This document shows, one piece after another, positions 23,945-64,000 of a stretch of DNA of 64,000 nt (positions are counted from its first letter, which is position 1; every line of letters begins with the position of its first letter). This DNA is from Ahaetulla prasina (taxonomy: Eukaryota > Chordata > Lepidosauria > Squamata > Colubridae). A program made the position numbers and the translations under genes. The stretch is taken from assembly GCF_028640845.1 (NCBI RefSeq), contig NC_080539.1:194193436-194257435 (forward strand), in the 5' to 3' direction. The notes under the pieces are model-generated. The model saw only the letters and a program-made list of their open reading frames with translations, was not told the DNA's origin and searched no databases.

Positions 23945-24010
23945 ACATTCTTAATATACAGTATAGAATAGATACTACACTTGAGCTTAGCCAAAAGGCT
24001 GAGAAGCGAT
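23945..24010 (-). pseudogene. U2 snRNA 5'-end pseudogene
   Basis: On the minus strand from 24,010: ATCGCTTCTCAGCCTTTTGG then CTAAGCTCAAGTGTAGTATC, which is the U2 snRNA 5' end with a few changes (TCGG to TCAG, GATC to GCTC). Similarity fades after about 65 nt; the Sm site and 3' stem-loops are missing. It is a truncated copy, not a working snRNA gene. Confidence 0.85.
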
Positions 24011-24072
24011 ACTCTGATTTCTCTTCATATCATCCTGTATAAATCTTTCACCTTTAATAATATATAGAATGT

Positions 24073-25607
24073 GAATGAAAGTCAGGCATACATAGAAAAG
24101 AATTTAAATTATAAAATCCGAGAATACAATAAAGAAATAATGGCATCACAAATAGAAGAAAAGGAGATAGTGGAAGTTATTAATAAATTGAAAAGGGTAA
24201 GGTACCAGGGTCAGCTGGACTAGGCGTTGAATATTATAAAAATTTTAAAGGACTATTGGTTCCGAAGATGAAGATAATGTTTAATAAAATAATGGAAGGG
24301 GAAAATATTCCAAGTTCCTGGAAGCAATCTTTGATAATATTGATAGTGAAATCAGGTAAAGATCATACAAGCCCAGGATCATATAGACCAATATCCCTTA
24401 TTAATCAGGATGCTAAGATTTTTACAGCGATATTGGCAAATAGATTGAATATATTTATAGAGAATTATATTAAAAATGACCATTGTGGATTTATAAGAGG
24501 CCAACAAATGTCAGATGTAGTAAGAAGAGTATTAAATATAGGTTGTTGTATAACAAAGGCAGGTGTAGTAGAATTAGATGTATTTAAGGCCTTTGATTGT
24601 GTGGAATGGCCTATATTGAAGATATTAATAAAGAAGCTAGGTTTTGGGAAAAAATAGAAAAGTGATAAATCAACTATATTCAGAGAATAAAGCGAGAATA
24701 GTTATAAATGATGGTGTTACAGAGACAATAACCTTAAACAGGGAATGAGACTGGGTTGCCCTTTAACCCCAATCTTATTTGCATTATTGATGGAGGTTTT
24801 GGCAAATGCAATTAGGGAAGATTCATTGATTGAAGGAATTGGTGTACAGAAGAAAACTAAAATAAATTTATTTGCAGATGATACATTATTAACATTTCAA
24901 AATCCTGTAGTTATTATAGAGAGGACATATTTACACCTATTTGAATTTGGGAAATATAGTGGATTACAAATAATGGTGATGATCTCTTGTGCCAGCTATC
25001 GTGCTGCTAACTTTCCATCTTTCTTCTTGCAGCATCCTGCTTTTCTTCGATTTCTTCCTTCAGAATGTATATATATTTAAGTCCGTGAATGTTTCTGTTA
25101 CAAAAGTTGAACGGGTCTGTCGGTGTCAGTATTTGGTCGATTGATGGTTGCTGGAGGCTGGCTTGAGCAGCCAAACGTTTAGTCGTGCCGCCAACTCTAT
25201 CGCATGGTGATTTGGTGAAACAAAATCACATGGTGACACATTCACAGAATCTTTGAGGAATACTGGAATTTGGAGTATGGCAACAAATGATAAATTAACA
25301 ACAGAAATTAAATTTAAAGAAGGGATGATTAAAGCAAACAATTATAATGAAATCTGGGGGGATTTTATAAAAACAGTGTTGGTGGAAGGCAAAGGGAATA
25401 AACCTACTCAAGAATACATGTTGTTTTGGAGGGGATAAGGGCACAATTGGAATATATTGTATATCTTTTAGTTGTTGTAGAAGAAGAAATATAAGGAAAA
25501 AAATGGGGGGTGCACTGTAATATTTATTTTTTTTCCTTTTTTGTATTTAGATTTATATGTATTAAGTTTGTATTATTTATATTTAAAATAAAAAATATTT
25601 AAAAAAC
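24073..25607 (+). mobile_element. L1 LINE, internally rearranged, with 14-bp TSD
   Basis: Plus strand, flanked by perfect copies of AATATATAGAATGT at 24,059-24,072 and 25,608-25,621, with an A-rich tail before the second. It contains L1 RT (SYRPISLINQDAKIFTAILA near 24,380; RLGCPLTPILFALLMEVLAN; INLFADDTLL near 24,870), then an unrelated-looking stretch at about 24,975-25,250, then the L1 3' end (NYNEIWGDFIKTVL ... EYMLFWRG). Frameshifts break the ORF. Confidence 0.85.
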
Positions 25608-25778
25608 AATATATAGAATGTAATTCTAACTTTATATGAATTTCTTGATATCAATTATAATCTGTCAATAAACAGAGCTTCTCATAGATAGACAATAGAA
25701 GATAGTCTTTATTTACAAAAACCTCTAGTTTTATAATAAAACATTATTAGAATAATATTCGATCAGCATTCAAGTCAT

Positions 25779-25866
25779 TGTCGTGTCCCATTCCTCCGCT
25801 GACGGCCGGGTCAGGGAAATCCGAATCAGGCGTGCCTCTGCAGCTCTGCCAAAGTCCTAGCAAAGT
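25779..25866 (-). repeat. LTR fragment cut by the assembly gap
   Basis: 88 bp nearly identical to the start of the 15,851 LTR (TGTCGTGTCCCATTCCTCCG; GTGCCTCTGCAGCTCTGCCA). The sequence then enters the N run, so whether it was a solo LTR or a full provirus cannot be told. Confidence 0.8.
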
Positions 25867-25966
25867 NNNNNNNNNNNNNNNNNNNNNNNNNNNNNNNNNN
25901 NNNNNNNNNNNNNNNNNNNNNNNNNNNNNNNNNNNNNNNNNNNNNNNNNNNNNNNNNNNNNNNNNN
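25867..25966. other. Assembly gap, 100 N
   Basis: Exactly 100 undetermined bases, the usual placeholder for a gap of unknown size. An LTR abuts the left side and an L1 the right, so unresolved repeats are the likely cause. Confidence 0.99.
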
Positions 25967-26640
25967 AGGCAATTAAACAATTAAAAATGGGAAAAACCCT
26001 GGTACAGATGGTCTTACAGCAACTTATTATAAAAAACACAGGATGAAATATTAGGCCCACTTAAAGAATTATTTAATCAGATACAATTAGGAGTGAATAC
26101 CCCGTCATGGAAAACATCTTTTATTTCACTGATACCAAAGAGGAGCAAGACTGCTAAACCTGGTAACTGGCCGATTTCACTTTTAAATAATGATTATAAG
26201 ATTTTGTAAAAATAATAGCAAATAGATTAATGTTAGTTTTACAACAAAAGAATTCATACTGATCAATCTGGTTTTATAAAAGGGAGGCAGATGAGGAATA
26301 ATGTTAGACAGATTATTAATATATTGGAATATTTGGAAAAGAAGAATACTTCAGCAGCACTTATTTTTAGATAAGAACAATGAATACTACTATGTGTGTT
26401 ATATACGTTGATGTAACATTATTATACTACTATTGAGAAGTAAATGGATATGATAGAATAGAGAACTACAAAAGCAAAATACGTATGCCAGTACAGAAAG
26501 CTGTAAAATGACCTTAGAGGCTAGGTACTGTTTGTTATTTTTTGTATTGTTTTTATGTATCTGTGGTTGTTTTTTATGTTGTTTTCAGAGACAAAACTGT
26601 TTTTAAAAAAATATTTTTTTAAAAAAATAACTATGGGATT
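25967..26640 (+). mobile_element. L1 LINE fragment adjoining the assembly gap
   Basis: L1 RT fingers region: KTPGTDGL-like start near 26,000, then KELFNQIQLGVNTPSWKTSF and FISLIPKRSKTAKPGNWPIS. It decays after 26,350 and ends in an A-rich tail near 26,630. The 5' end is cut by the N run. Confidence 0.75.
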
Positions 26641-27470
26641 TATTCTTATCCCATATAAATGCATGCTACCCTAGTTGTAGGTCATGCCCTTCTAGTGTTA
26701 AGATCCTCTTATTTTTTAGTTCAATCCAATTTTTGACTCATATTAACGCTGTTGCCTGATAATACAATTTCCAATCTGGGAGTGCTTAAATCTCCTTTCT
26801 CTTTGCTATCCTGCAATAATTTTAATTTAATCCTTGATTTTTTTCCCTTGCCAAATGTATTTTGTAGTTAATTTGTTTAAATCTTCAAATAAAGTTTTCC
26901 CTGGTTTTATTGGTGTAACTTGGAATAGAAATAGTACTCTTGATAATATAGTAATCCTGGTAATAAATGCAATTCTTCCAGTGAGTGACAGTTGAAGATG
27001 TTTCCAATTTTCTAAGTCTTTTTTTATTTGTTGTAGTAGTTTATCATAATTATCTTCCTTAATTGAGGAGAATTTAGCCATTAGCCAAATCCCTAAATAT
27101 TTTACTTTCTTAGCTATTTGCATACCTGTTTTTTCTTCCAATTCCCTATCTTGTTTTTTTTGAAAGATTTTTTGTTAGCATCTCTCTTTGCTCTTCTGTA
27201 ATTTGGTTTATGCTCAGTGTGTCTAGATATTGTTAGACTTTGTCCTCTGCAATATTATTTTGGGAATATAGTTTTGTAAAAAATTATTGTATTATATTCT
27301 TTTTTTCTTCTCTTCTATGTTGAATTGCTCCTTTCTCATCCTGTAGTTGGTATATTATTCTTTTCTCGTTTTCTTACACTTTTTTTTCATACACTTTTAA
27401 GCAAGAAGGAGTTATCTTGTCTGGGCCTGGAGAGAATTTTCACATATTTCTTCCTGTGAAATTCCATCAG
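26640..27470 (-). mobile_element. L1 LINE fragment, RT C-terminal region
   Basis: On the minus strand a 104-codon open piece (26,827-27,141) shows VKYLGIWLM, NWKHLQLSLTGRIAFITRIT and KYIWQGKK, the typical L1 post-RT segment. It abuts the plus-oriented L1 fragment at about 26,640, so the two are tail to tail. Confidence 0.8.
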
Positions 27471-27480
27471 CTGTTTCAGC

Positions 27481-27486
27481 TTATTT

Positions 27487-27517
<31 letters not shown>

Positions 27518-29058
27518 TCATATTTATATACCGCCCTATCTCCCGAAGGACTCAGGGCGGTTCACAGGCACTTAAAAACACATAAATACAGAATAAAAAC
27601 AATTTAAAAAACTTATTTTAAAGCCCGTTAATTAAAATATACAGATAAAACCTAATTTAAAAACCCATAAATTTAAAATCTAGCTCAGTCCTGCACAATT
27701 AAATAAATATGTTTTAAGCCCGCGGCGGAAGGTCCGAAGGTCCGGAAGCTGACGGAGTCCGGGGGGTAGTTCGTTCCAAGGGTGGGAGCCCCACAGAAGG
27801 CCCTTCCTGGGCGCCGCCAGACGACATTGCCTCGCTGACGGCACCCTGAGGAGACCCTCTCTGTGAGAGCGCACGGGTCGGTGAGAGGTATTCGTAGCAG
27901 AAGGCGGTCCCGAAATAACCCGCCCAATGCCATGGAGCGCTTTAAAGGTGGTCACCAAAACCTTGAAGCGCACCCGAAGGCCACAGGTAGCCAGTGCAGT
28001 CTGCGCAGGATGGTGTTATACGGGAGCCACGAGGGCTCCATCTATCACCCGCAGCCGCATTCTGGACTAACTGCAGCCTCCGGATGCCCTTCAAGGGGAG
28101 CCCCATGTAGAGAGCATTGCAGTAATCCAGGCGAGACGTCACGAGCGCGTGAGTGACCGTGCATAGGGCATCCCGGTCCAGAAAGGGGCGCAACTGGCGT
28201 ACCAGGCGAACCTGGTAGAACGCTCTCCTGGAGACGGCCGTCAAATGGTCTTCTAGAGACAGCCGTTCGTCCAGGAGGACGCCTAAGTTGCGGACCCTCT
28301 CCATCGGGGCCAATGACTCGCCACCGATGGTCAGCCGCGGATTAAGCTGACTGTACCGGGATGCCGGCATCCACAGCCACTCTGTCTTGGCGGGATTGAG
28401 CTTGAGCCTGTTTCTCCCCATCCAGACCCGTACGGCCTCCAGACACCGGGACAGCACTTCGATAGCTTCGTTGGGGTGGTCCGGTGTAGAAAAGTACAGC
28501 TGGGTGTCATCCGCATACAGCTGGTACTTCACACCGAAACCACTGATGATCTCACCCAGCGGCTTCATGTAGATGTTAAACAGAAGGGGCGAGAGGATCG
28601 ACCCCTGCGGCACCCCACAAGTGAGGCGCCTCGGAGCCGACCTCTGCCCCCCTGTCAACACAGACTGCGACCGGTCGGAGAGATAGGAGGAGAACCACCG
28701 ATAAACGGTGCCTCCCACTCCCAATCCCTCCAACCGGCGCAGCAGGATACCATGGTCGATGGTATCGAAAGCCGCTGAGAGGTCTAATAGGACCAGGGCA
28801 GAGGAGCAACCCCTATCCCTGGCCCTCCAGAGATCATCCACCAACGCGACCAAAGCCGTCTCCGTGCTGTAACCGGGCCGGAAACCGGACTGGAACGGGT
28901 CTAGATAGACAGCTTCATCCAGGTGCAAGGGAAACTGATATGCCACCATACTCTCTACAACCTTCGCCGCAAAGCGAAGGTTGGAGACCGGACGATAATT
29001 ACCTAAAACAGCCGGGTCCAGGGAAGGCTTCTTAAGGAGGGGCCTCACTACCGCCGCT
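27481..29058 (-). mobile_element. 5'-truncated L2-like LINE, second copy
   Basis: Same family and tail as the 18-22.5 kb element. It is truncated at about 29,058 inside the RT region (the sister copy continues with TCAAGGCGGCCGG-type sequence there). The 3' tail of ATTT repeats starts at 27,481. It sits between an L1 fragment and unique sequence. Confidence 0.9.
27942..29048 (-). CDS. L2-like LINE reverse transcriptase, 368-codon open fragment
   Basis: The RT domain is open: NYRPVSNLRF, FQSGFRPGYSTETAL, LLDLSAAFDTIDHGILL, CGVPQGSILSPLLFNIYM and the catalytic YADDTQLYFST. It ends with TSRLDYCNALYMGLP. After VQNAAA the frame shifts and 30-odd out-of-frame residues end the ORF; the real C-terminal domain continues in another frame to about 27,700. 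The N-terminus is a truncation, not a true start. The enzyme would copy element RNA at a nicked target; this copy lacks its endonuclease. Confidence 0.85.
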   Translation of the reverse strand: MRPLLKKPSLDPAVLGNYRPVSNLRFAAKVVESMVAYQFPLHLDEAVYLDPFQSGFRPGYSTETALVALVDDLWRARDRGCSSALVLLDLSAAFDTIDHGILLRRLEGLGVGGTVYRWFSSYLSDRSQSVLTGGQRSAPRRLTCGVPQGSILSPLLFNIYMKPLGEIISGFGVKYQLYADDTQLYFSTPDHPNEAIEVLSRCLEAVRVWMGRNRLKLNPAKTEWLWMPASRYSQLNPRLTIGGESLAPMERVRNLGVLLDERLSLEDHLTAVSRRAFYQVRLVRQLRPFLDRDALCTVTHALVTSRLDYCNALYMGLPLKGIRRLQLVQNAAAGDRWSPRGSRITPSCADCTGYLWPSGALQGFGDHL

Positions 29059-29059
29059 T

Positions 29060-29710
29060 AGAGCAAAAGCTTGTGGTAGAATAATAAAAAAGAATGTTCC
29101 CCATATTTTACAAGACCGAACAACTTCTTCATAATGGAGAACAACTCTATGTACAATTATTGACATGCTAGGGCAGACTTGGGTGGATGACCTGAAGTTT
29201 GGTATTGCCAGAATCCTACCCACTCTGTGAGAGAAGCCCTATGTCTCAAATGCAACACAATGTCAATTGAGAAGCTCTACTCTATGTACTCAGAACTGGG
29301 TGTGTGTGTGAAGGCAAAATAAAATGGTTCCATCTTCATCCTGGATAGTGGAAGTGGACAGGAAGATGTAGAGAATATATGTGTATTCTGCCATCACATC
29401 TAAAAATAATAAAATTCAAAAGCTCCCCTACTTCTGTCTTCTGCCCCAGCTTAGTATGTCATGAAGCGCTTTGAGAAGGACTCAGTCTATTCCTCAGGCA
29501 GCTGCAAGTTCCAACCCCAGTTCCAGTTTCAGACTAACTTCATTTGTCATAGTGCATAGTAGTCTGATTCTTCTCACCCCAGGGCAGTGAGATTTCTAAA
29601 CTCTGGATATAAGCATATTTTCATGAGGAAATATATTTGTAGGAATTGCACTTCAGGTTACTAAATGATAGAAATAAATTTTGACATATGACTGTCTTTT
29701 CTATCATGTA
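29060..29710. other. Unassigned DNA between an L2-like LINE and a MITE
   Basis: No feature recognised; no UNC80 exon found. Confidence 0.55.
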
Positions 29711-29711
29711 T

Positions 29712-29849
29712 TACCTGTTTTCCCCAAAATAAGACATCCCCTGATAAGAAGCCCAATTGGGTTTTTGAGTGCATGGCAATAAGGCCAAGCACTTATTTCA
29801 GGGTTCAAAAAAATATAAGACAGGGTCTTATTTTCGGGGAAACACGGTA
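29712..29849. mobile_element. Short TIR DNA element (MITE)
   Basis: 138 bp. The left terminus TACCTGTTTTCCCCAAAATA pairs with the right terminus TATTTTCGGGGAAACACGGTA read in reverse. Interior ATAAGACATCCCC...ATATAAGACAGGGTC. Possible TA target duplication. A widespread reptile MITE form. Confidence 0.75.
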
Positions 29850-30064
29850 TGTGTCAAATTCTTGTGAGTTTTGAACTGGCTTCTGCTGAAAACAAAACCC
29901 ATACTCATTTGCAGGTTTGATCTAATAAGGTAAGTCTTATATTCTGTCCCTATCTGTCCTAACATTCATTTTCTTATGCAATATTGTACAATATATAGAC
30001 TACGCACAAACATTAGTATTAGTAAGGTTTCAACAATACGTTGCAAGGCATATTTGTTAAATAC

Positions 30065-61982
<31,918 letters not shown>

Positions 61983-62190
61983 CTGTAAAAATAAGTCCAG
62001 AAGATTCAATATGATAATAATCACTCTTGTACATCTCTCATGAAAATGCATTTTTCCAGGAACAAAGAAATGTCAAAATATGTCTATTTAATTCTATCCT
62101 GAGATAAAAAAGAATTAGAAAAATTTTCCTCACATAATACAATGGAAATGTAAGTAATTCCTTCTTTAGATGTTTTGGTAGTTGAGTTAG

Positions 62191-62380
62191 TGTTATGTAT
62201 TCATGTTTGTACCTTTAAATATTTGAGCGGGAAATCAGCACGTTGCTGATTGGACGAAGCCTCCAGTAGAACTGTATAAAAGGAGAGGTTTTTCCCCCAG
62301 CCTGTTGCTGGGTTCACCCTATATTAAAGAGCTGTTGTCACTACCCTGGTCTCCAGCCTCGTTACTTCCAGAACCTAACA
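62191..62380 (+). repeat. 5' LTR of the Gypsy element
   Basis: 190 bp, TGTTATG...CCTAACA. A TATAAA box is at 62,275-62,280, and a TATTAAAG motif about 45 bp later may serve polyadenylation. The candidate target duplication upstream is GTTAG (62,186-62,190); it cannot be tested because the 3' LTR is outside the window. Confidence 0.8.
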
Positions 62381-62477
62381 TTGGCGACGAAGGTGGGATA
62401 TCGAGGCTAAGGAGAACCAGAACCGAGCTGAAGCACAATAGACCCGAACCCAGCAAACCCAGGGCAGAAAAGCGGAG

Positions 62478-63240
62478 ATGGCCAGTTACACTCCGCCCGC
62501 ACCGTTTGACCCGGCTAAGGAGAAATGGGGAACGTATATGACCCGTTTCGAAAGCTTTCTAGAAGCCAACGAACTGCAAGGAGTTCCAGATAACCGAAAA
62601 AGGCTTATTTTAAGCCACTGTGGTCCGGAGGTCATTGATATCGCGGAAGCCCTGGCAGAGCCAACGCCGTTGCAGTCGGTGTCGTGGCCAACTCTACAGA
62701 CTTTACTAAAAACCATTTCGCACCAACGCCGTCCAAATCGTGCGGCGGTTTGAATTCGGAGAGCGAAGGCAGATGGAGGGCGAATCCATCGGTGACTACA
62801 TGGCCGCCCTAAGAAAAGCGCCCAAGGACTGCGGATACCGCGACCTAGACGAGGTGCTCCTCGAGCAACTCATCCGAGGGGTCAAAGATATCCGTTTGCG
62901 GCGGCTGCTAGCAAAGAGCAACCTAACGCTGGCCAACGCCTGGACGAAGCCAGAGCACATGAAATGTCCACCCAAGCGGCGGAGACACTGCAGAAGCCTG
63001 TCCCACCAAAGGCGGCGCGAAGGCAACCCAGTGCACCAGGAGGAGGTTCAGACCGAATCCGACGGTGAAGATGAGGAAGGGTCTGCCGAACCGAGAAACG
63101 CGACAAAGGGGACAGAGATGAATGCGGAAGCTGCGGTGGTCAACACCAGCGCCAACGCTGCAAGTTTAAGGACGCGACCTGCGGTGTGGGAAGAAAGGGC
63201 ACCTAGCTCAAGTTTGTCGAGCGCCCAACCTTCCGCCGAA
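62478..63240 (+). pseudogene. Gypsy gag remnant with zinc knuckles
   Basis: The ATG at 62,478 opens 91 codons (MASYTPPAPFDPAKEKWGTY...), then the frame shifts near 62,740 and continues as FEFGERRQMEGESIGDYMAA, the usual Gag capsid-like block. A Cys/His region at about 63,122-63,230 reads CGSCGGQHQRQRCKF, then a second, partly eroded knuckle, then KGHLAQVCRAP. These are nucleocapsid-type zinc knuckles that bind element RNA. Confidence 0.8.
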
Positions 63241-63374
63241 AATTCAAATCGGCCAATCAGAGCGGAATCGGCAAGGCGACCCGCGATTGGCTCAAACAAA
63301 AAGGCGCGGATTCAACCAAACAACTGTGGTCATAGGCGCGCCCGACCAAAGTGGAGAAGAAGATCTTCACCAAG

Positions 63375-64000
63375 CCAAAAATAGAGGGAGTACGGTGCGG
63401 CTTGAAGTAGACACGGGATCAGCGATCACCATCATGTCCTGGGACACTTTGGCGAAGTCGCTGCCGTCTGTCGCGCGCCACCTGCAAGCACAACGGCTAC
63501 GAGTCCACGACTACCAGGGAATCGCATCCCTGTTCGAGCGACCACCTCCGTTCGAGTCCAGTACGGTCCACACAAGAAGACCCTGCCCATCACGATCGTC
63601 GAAGGAACTCTGCCCAGTCTGCTGGGACTAGACTGGTTTCGTGCCCTGGGCATGGGAGTGACTGGCATCTACAGAAGTGACTGTAACCTGAAAGACATTC
63701 TCTTTAACGAGTTCGAAGATGTCTTCAAGGACTGCCTGGGCAAGTACAAGGGACCCCTATTTCCTTCAACTTAGACCCCCAGGTAGCCCCCATTAGGCTT
63801 AAGGCGAGGAGAGTCCCTTTTGCCCTAAAACCAAAAATCGATAAGGAGCTGGACAAGCTCATAAATCAGGGGATTTTGGTGCCAGTCGATCACGCAAAGT
63901 GGGAGACGCCAATCATCACCCCAATAAAGCCGGACGGGTCAATTAGAATTTGCGCTGACTACAAGGCGACGCTTAACAAAGCCTTACAGAAAAGCGCTTA
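63375..64000 (+). pseudogene. Gypsy pol remnant: aspartic protease and RT start
   Basis: The protease active site DTGS lies near 63,411-63,422 (VDTGSAITIMSWDTL). A LLGLDWF motif follows at about 63,620-63,640, and then the RT N-terminal region with DPQVAPIRLKARRVPFAL and an ICADYKATLNKA motif at the window edge. A frameshift at about 63,525 and another near 63,755 break the frame. Confidence 0.85.

Larger units (their letters stand above)
62191..64000 (+). mobile_element. Ty3/Gypsy (Mag-like) LTR retrotransposon, 5' part, runs off the window
   Basis: It begins with a 190-bp LTR, followed by a primer-binding-like TGGCGACGAAGGTGGGAT at 62,382-62,399, gag, protease and the start of RT, all on the plus strand and antisense to UNC80. 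The gene order and the PISFNLDPQVAPIRLKARRV / WETPIITPIKPDGSIRICAD style of the RT region fit Mag-type Gypsy elements of animals. Several frame changes show this copy is not intact. The 3' half and 3' LTR lie beyond 64,000. Confidence 0.9.

Noticed and set aside
23945..24010. Functional U2 snRNA gene
   Set aside because: Only the first 65 nt are present; the Sm site and 3' stem-loops are missing.

Overview
The window looks like vertebrate nuclear DNA from a squamate reptile, most likely a snake. The repeat content is the main evidence: CR1 LINEs, an L2-like LINE family with an ATTT/AATA tail, BovB and L1 fragments, tRNA-derived squamate SINEs, hAT-type MITEs, and two LINE tails that end in long (ATTCT)n or (AATAG)n arrays, a pattern known from snake genomes. 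No bacterial genes, CRISPR arrays or operons are present.

The only host protein-coding gene I can support is UNC80, on the minus strand. UNC80 is the large auxiliary subunit of the NALCN sodium-leak channel. Seventeen consecutive coding exons lie between 61,982 (5' side) and 30,065 (3' side). Each has an AG acceptor and a GT donor, the phases fit from exon to exon, and together they give about 779 uninterrupted codons from the middle to later part of the protein. Earlier exons must lie beyond 64,000. No later exon was recognised below 30,065, so the next intron is either longer than 30 kb or disturbed by the 100-N assembly gap at 25,867-25,966.

Layout. 1-15 kb: AT-rich DNA with a hAT MITE (8-bp TSD), CR1 3' ends, a BovB remnant split by a SINE, (CA)n and (TA)n arrays, and a palindromic Penelope-like fragment. 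15-17 kb: a solo LTR, an old L2-like tail and a second MITE. 17.6-22.7 kb: a nearly full-length GC-rich L2-like LINE nested inside a CR1. 23-29 kb: a long MITE, a BovB piece, a U2 snRNA pseudogene, an L1 with a 14-bp TSD, an LTR cut by the gap, further L1 pieces and a second L2-like LINE. 30-62 kb: UNC80 exons, with repeats confined to introns. The largest of these is a 6.45-kb class II endogenous retrovirus at 38,407-44,856 with nearly identical LTRs and a perfect 6-bp TSD but internally defective. 62.2-64 kb: the 5' half of a Ty3/Gypsy element that runs off the window.

I found no convincing new gene system. The observations most worth following are the recent but defective ERV inside UNC80, the paired palindromes with hammerhead-like cores, the SINE that shares its 3' tail with the local L2-like LINE, the U2 pseudogene beside the L1, and the apparent loss of UNC80 continuity below 30 kb.
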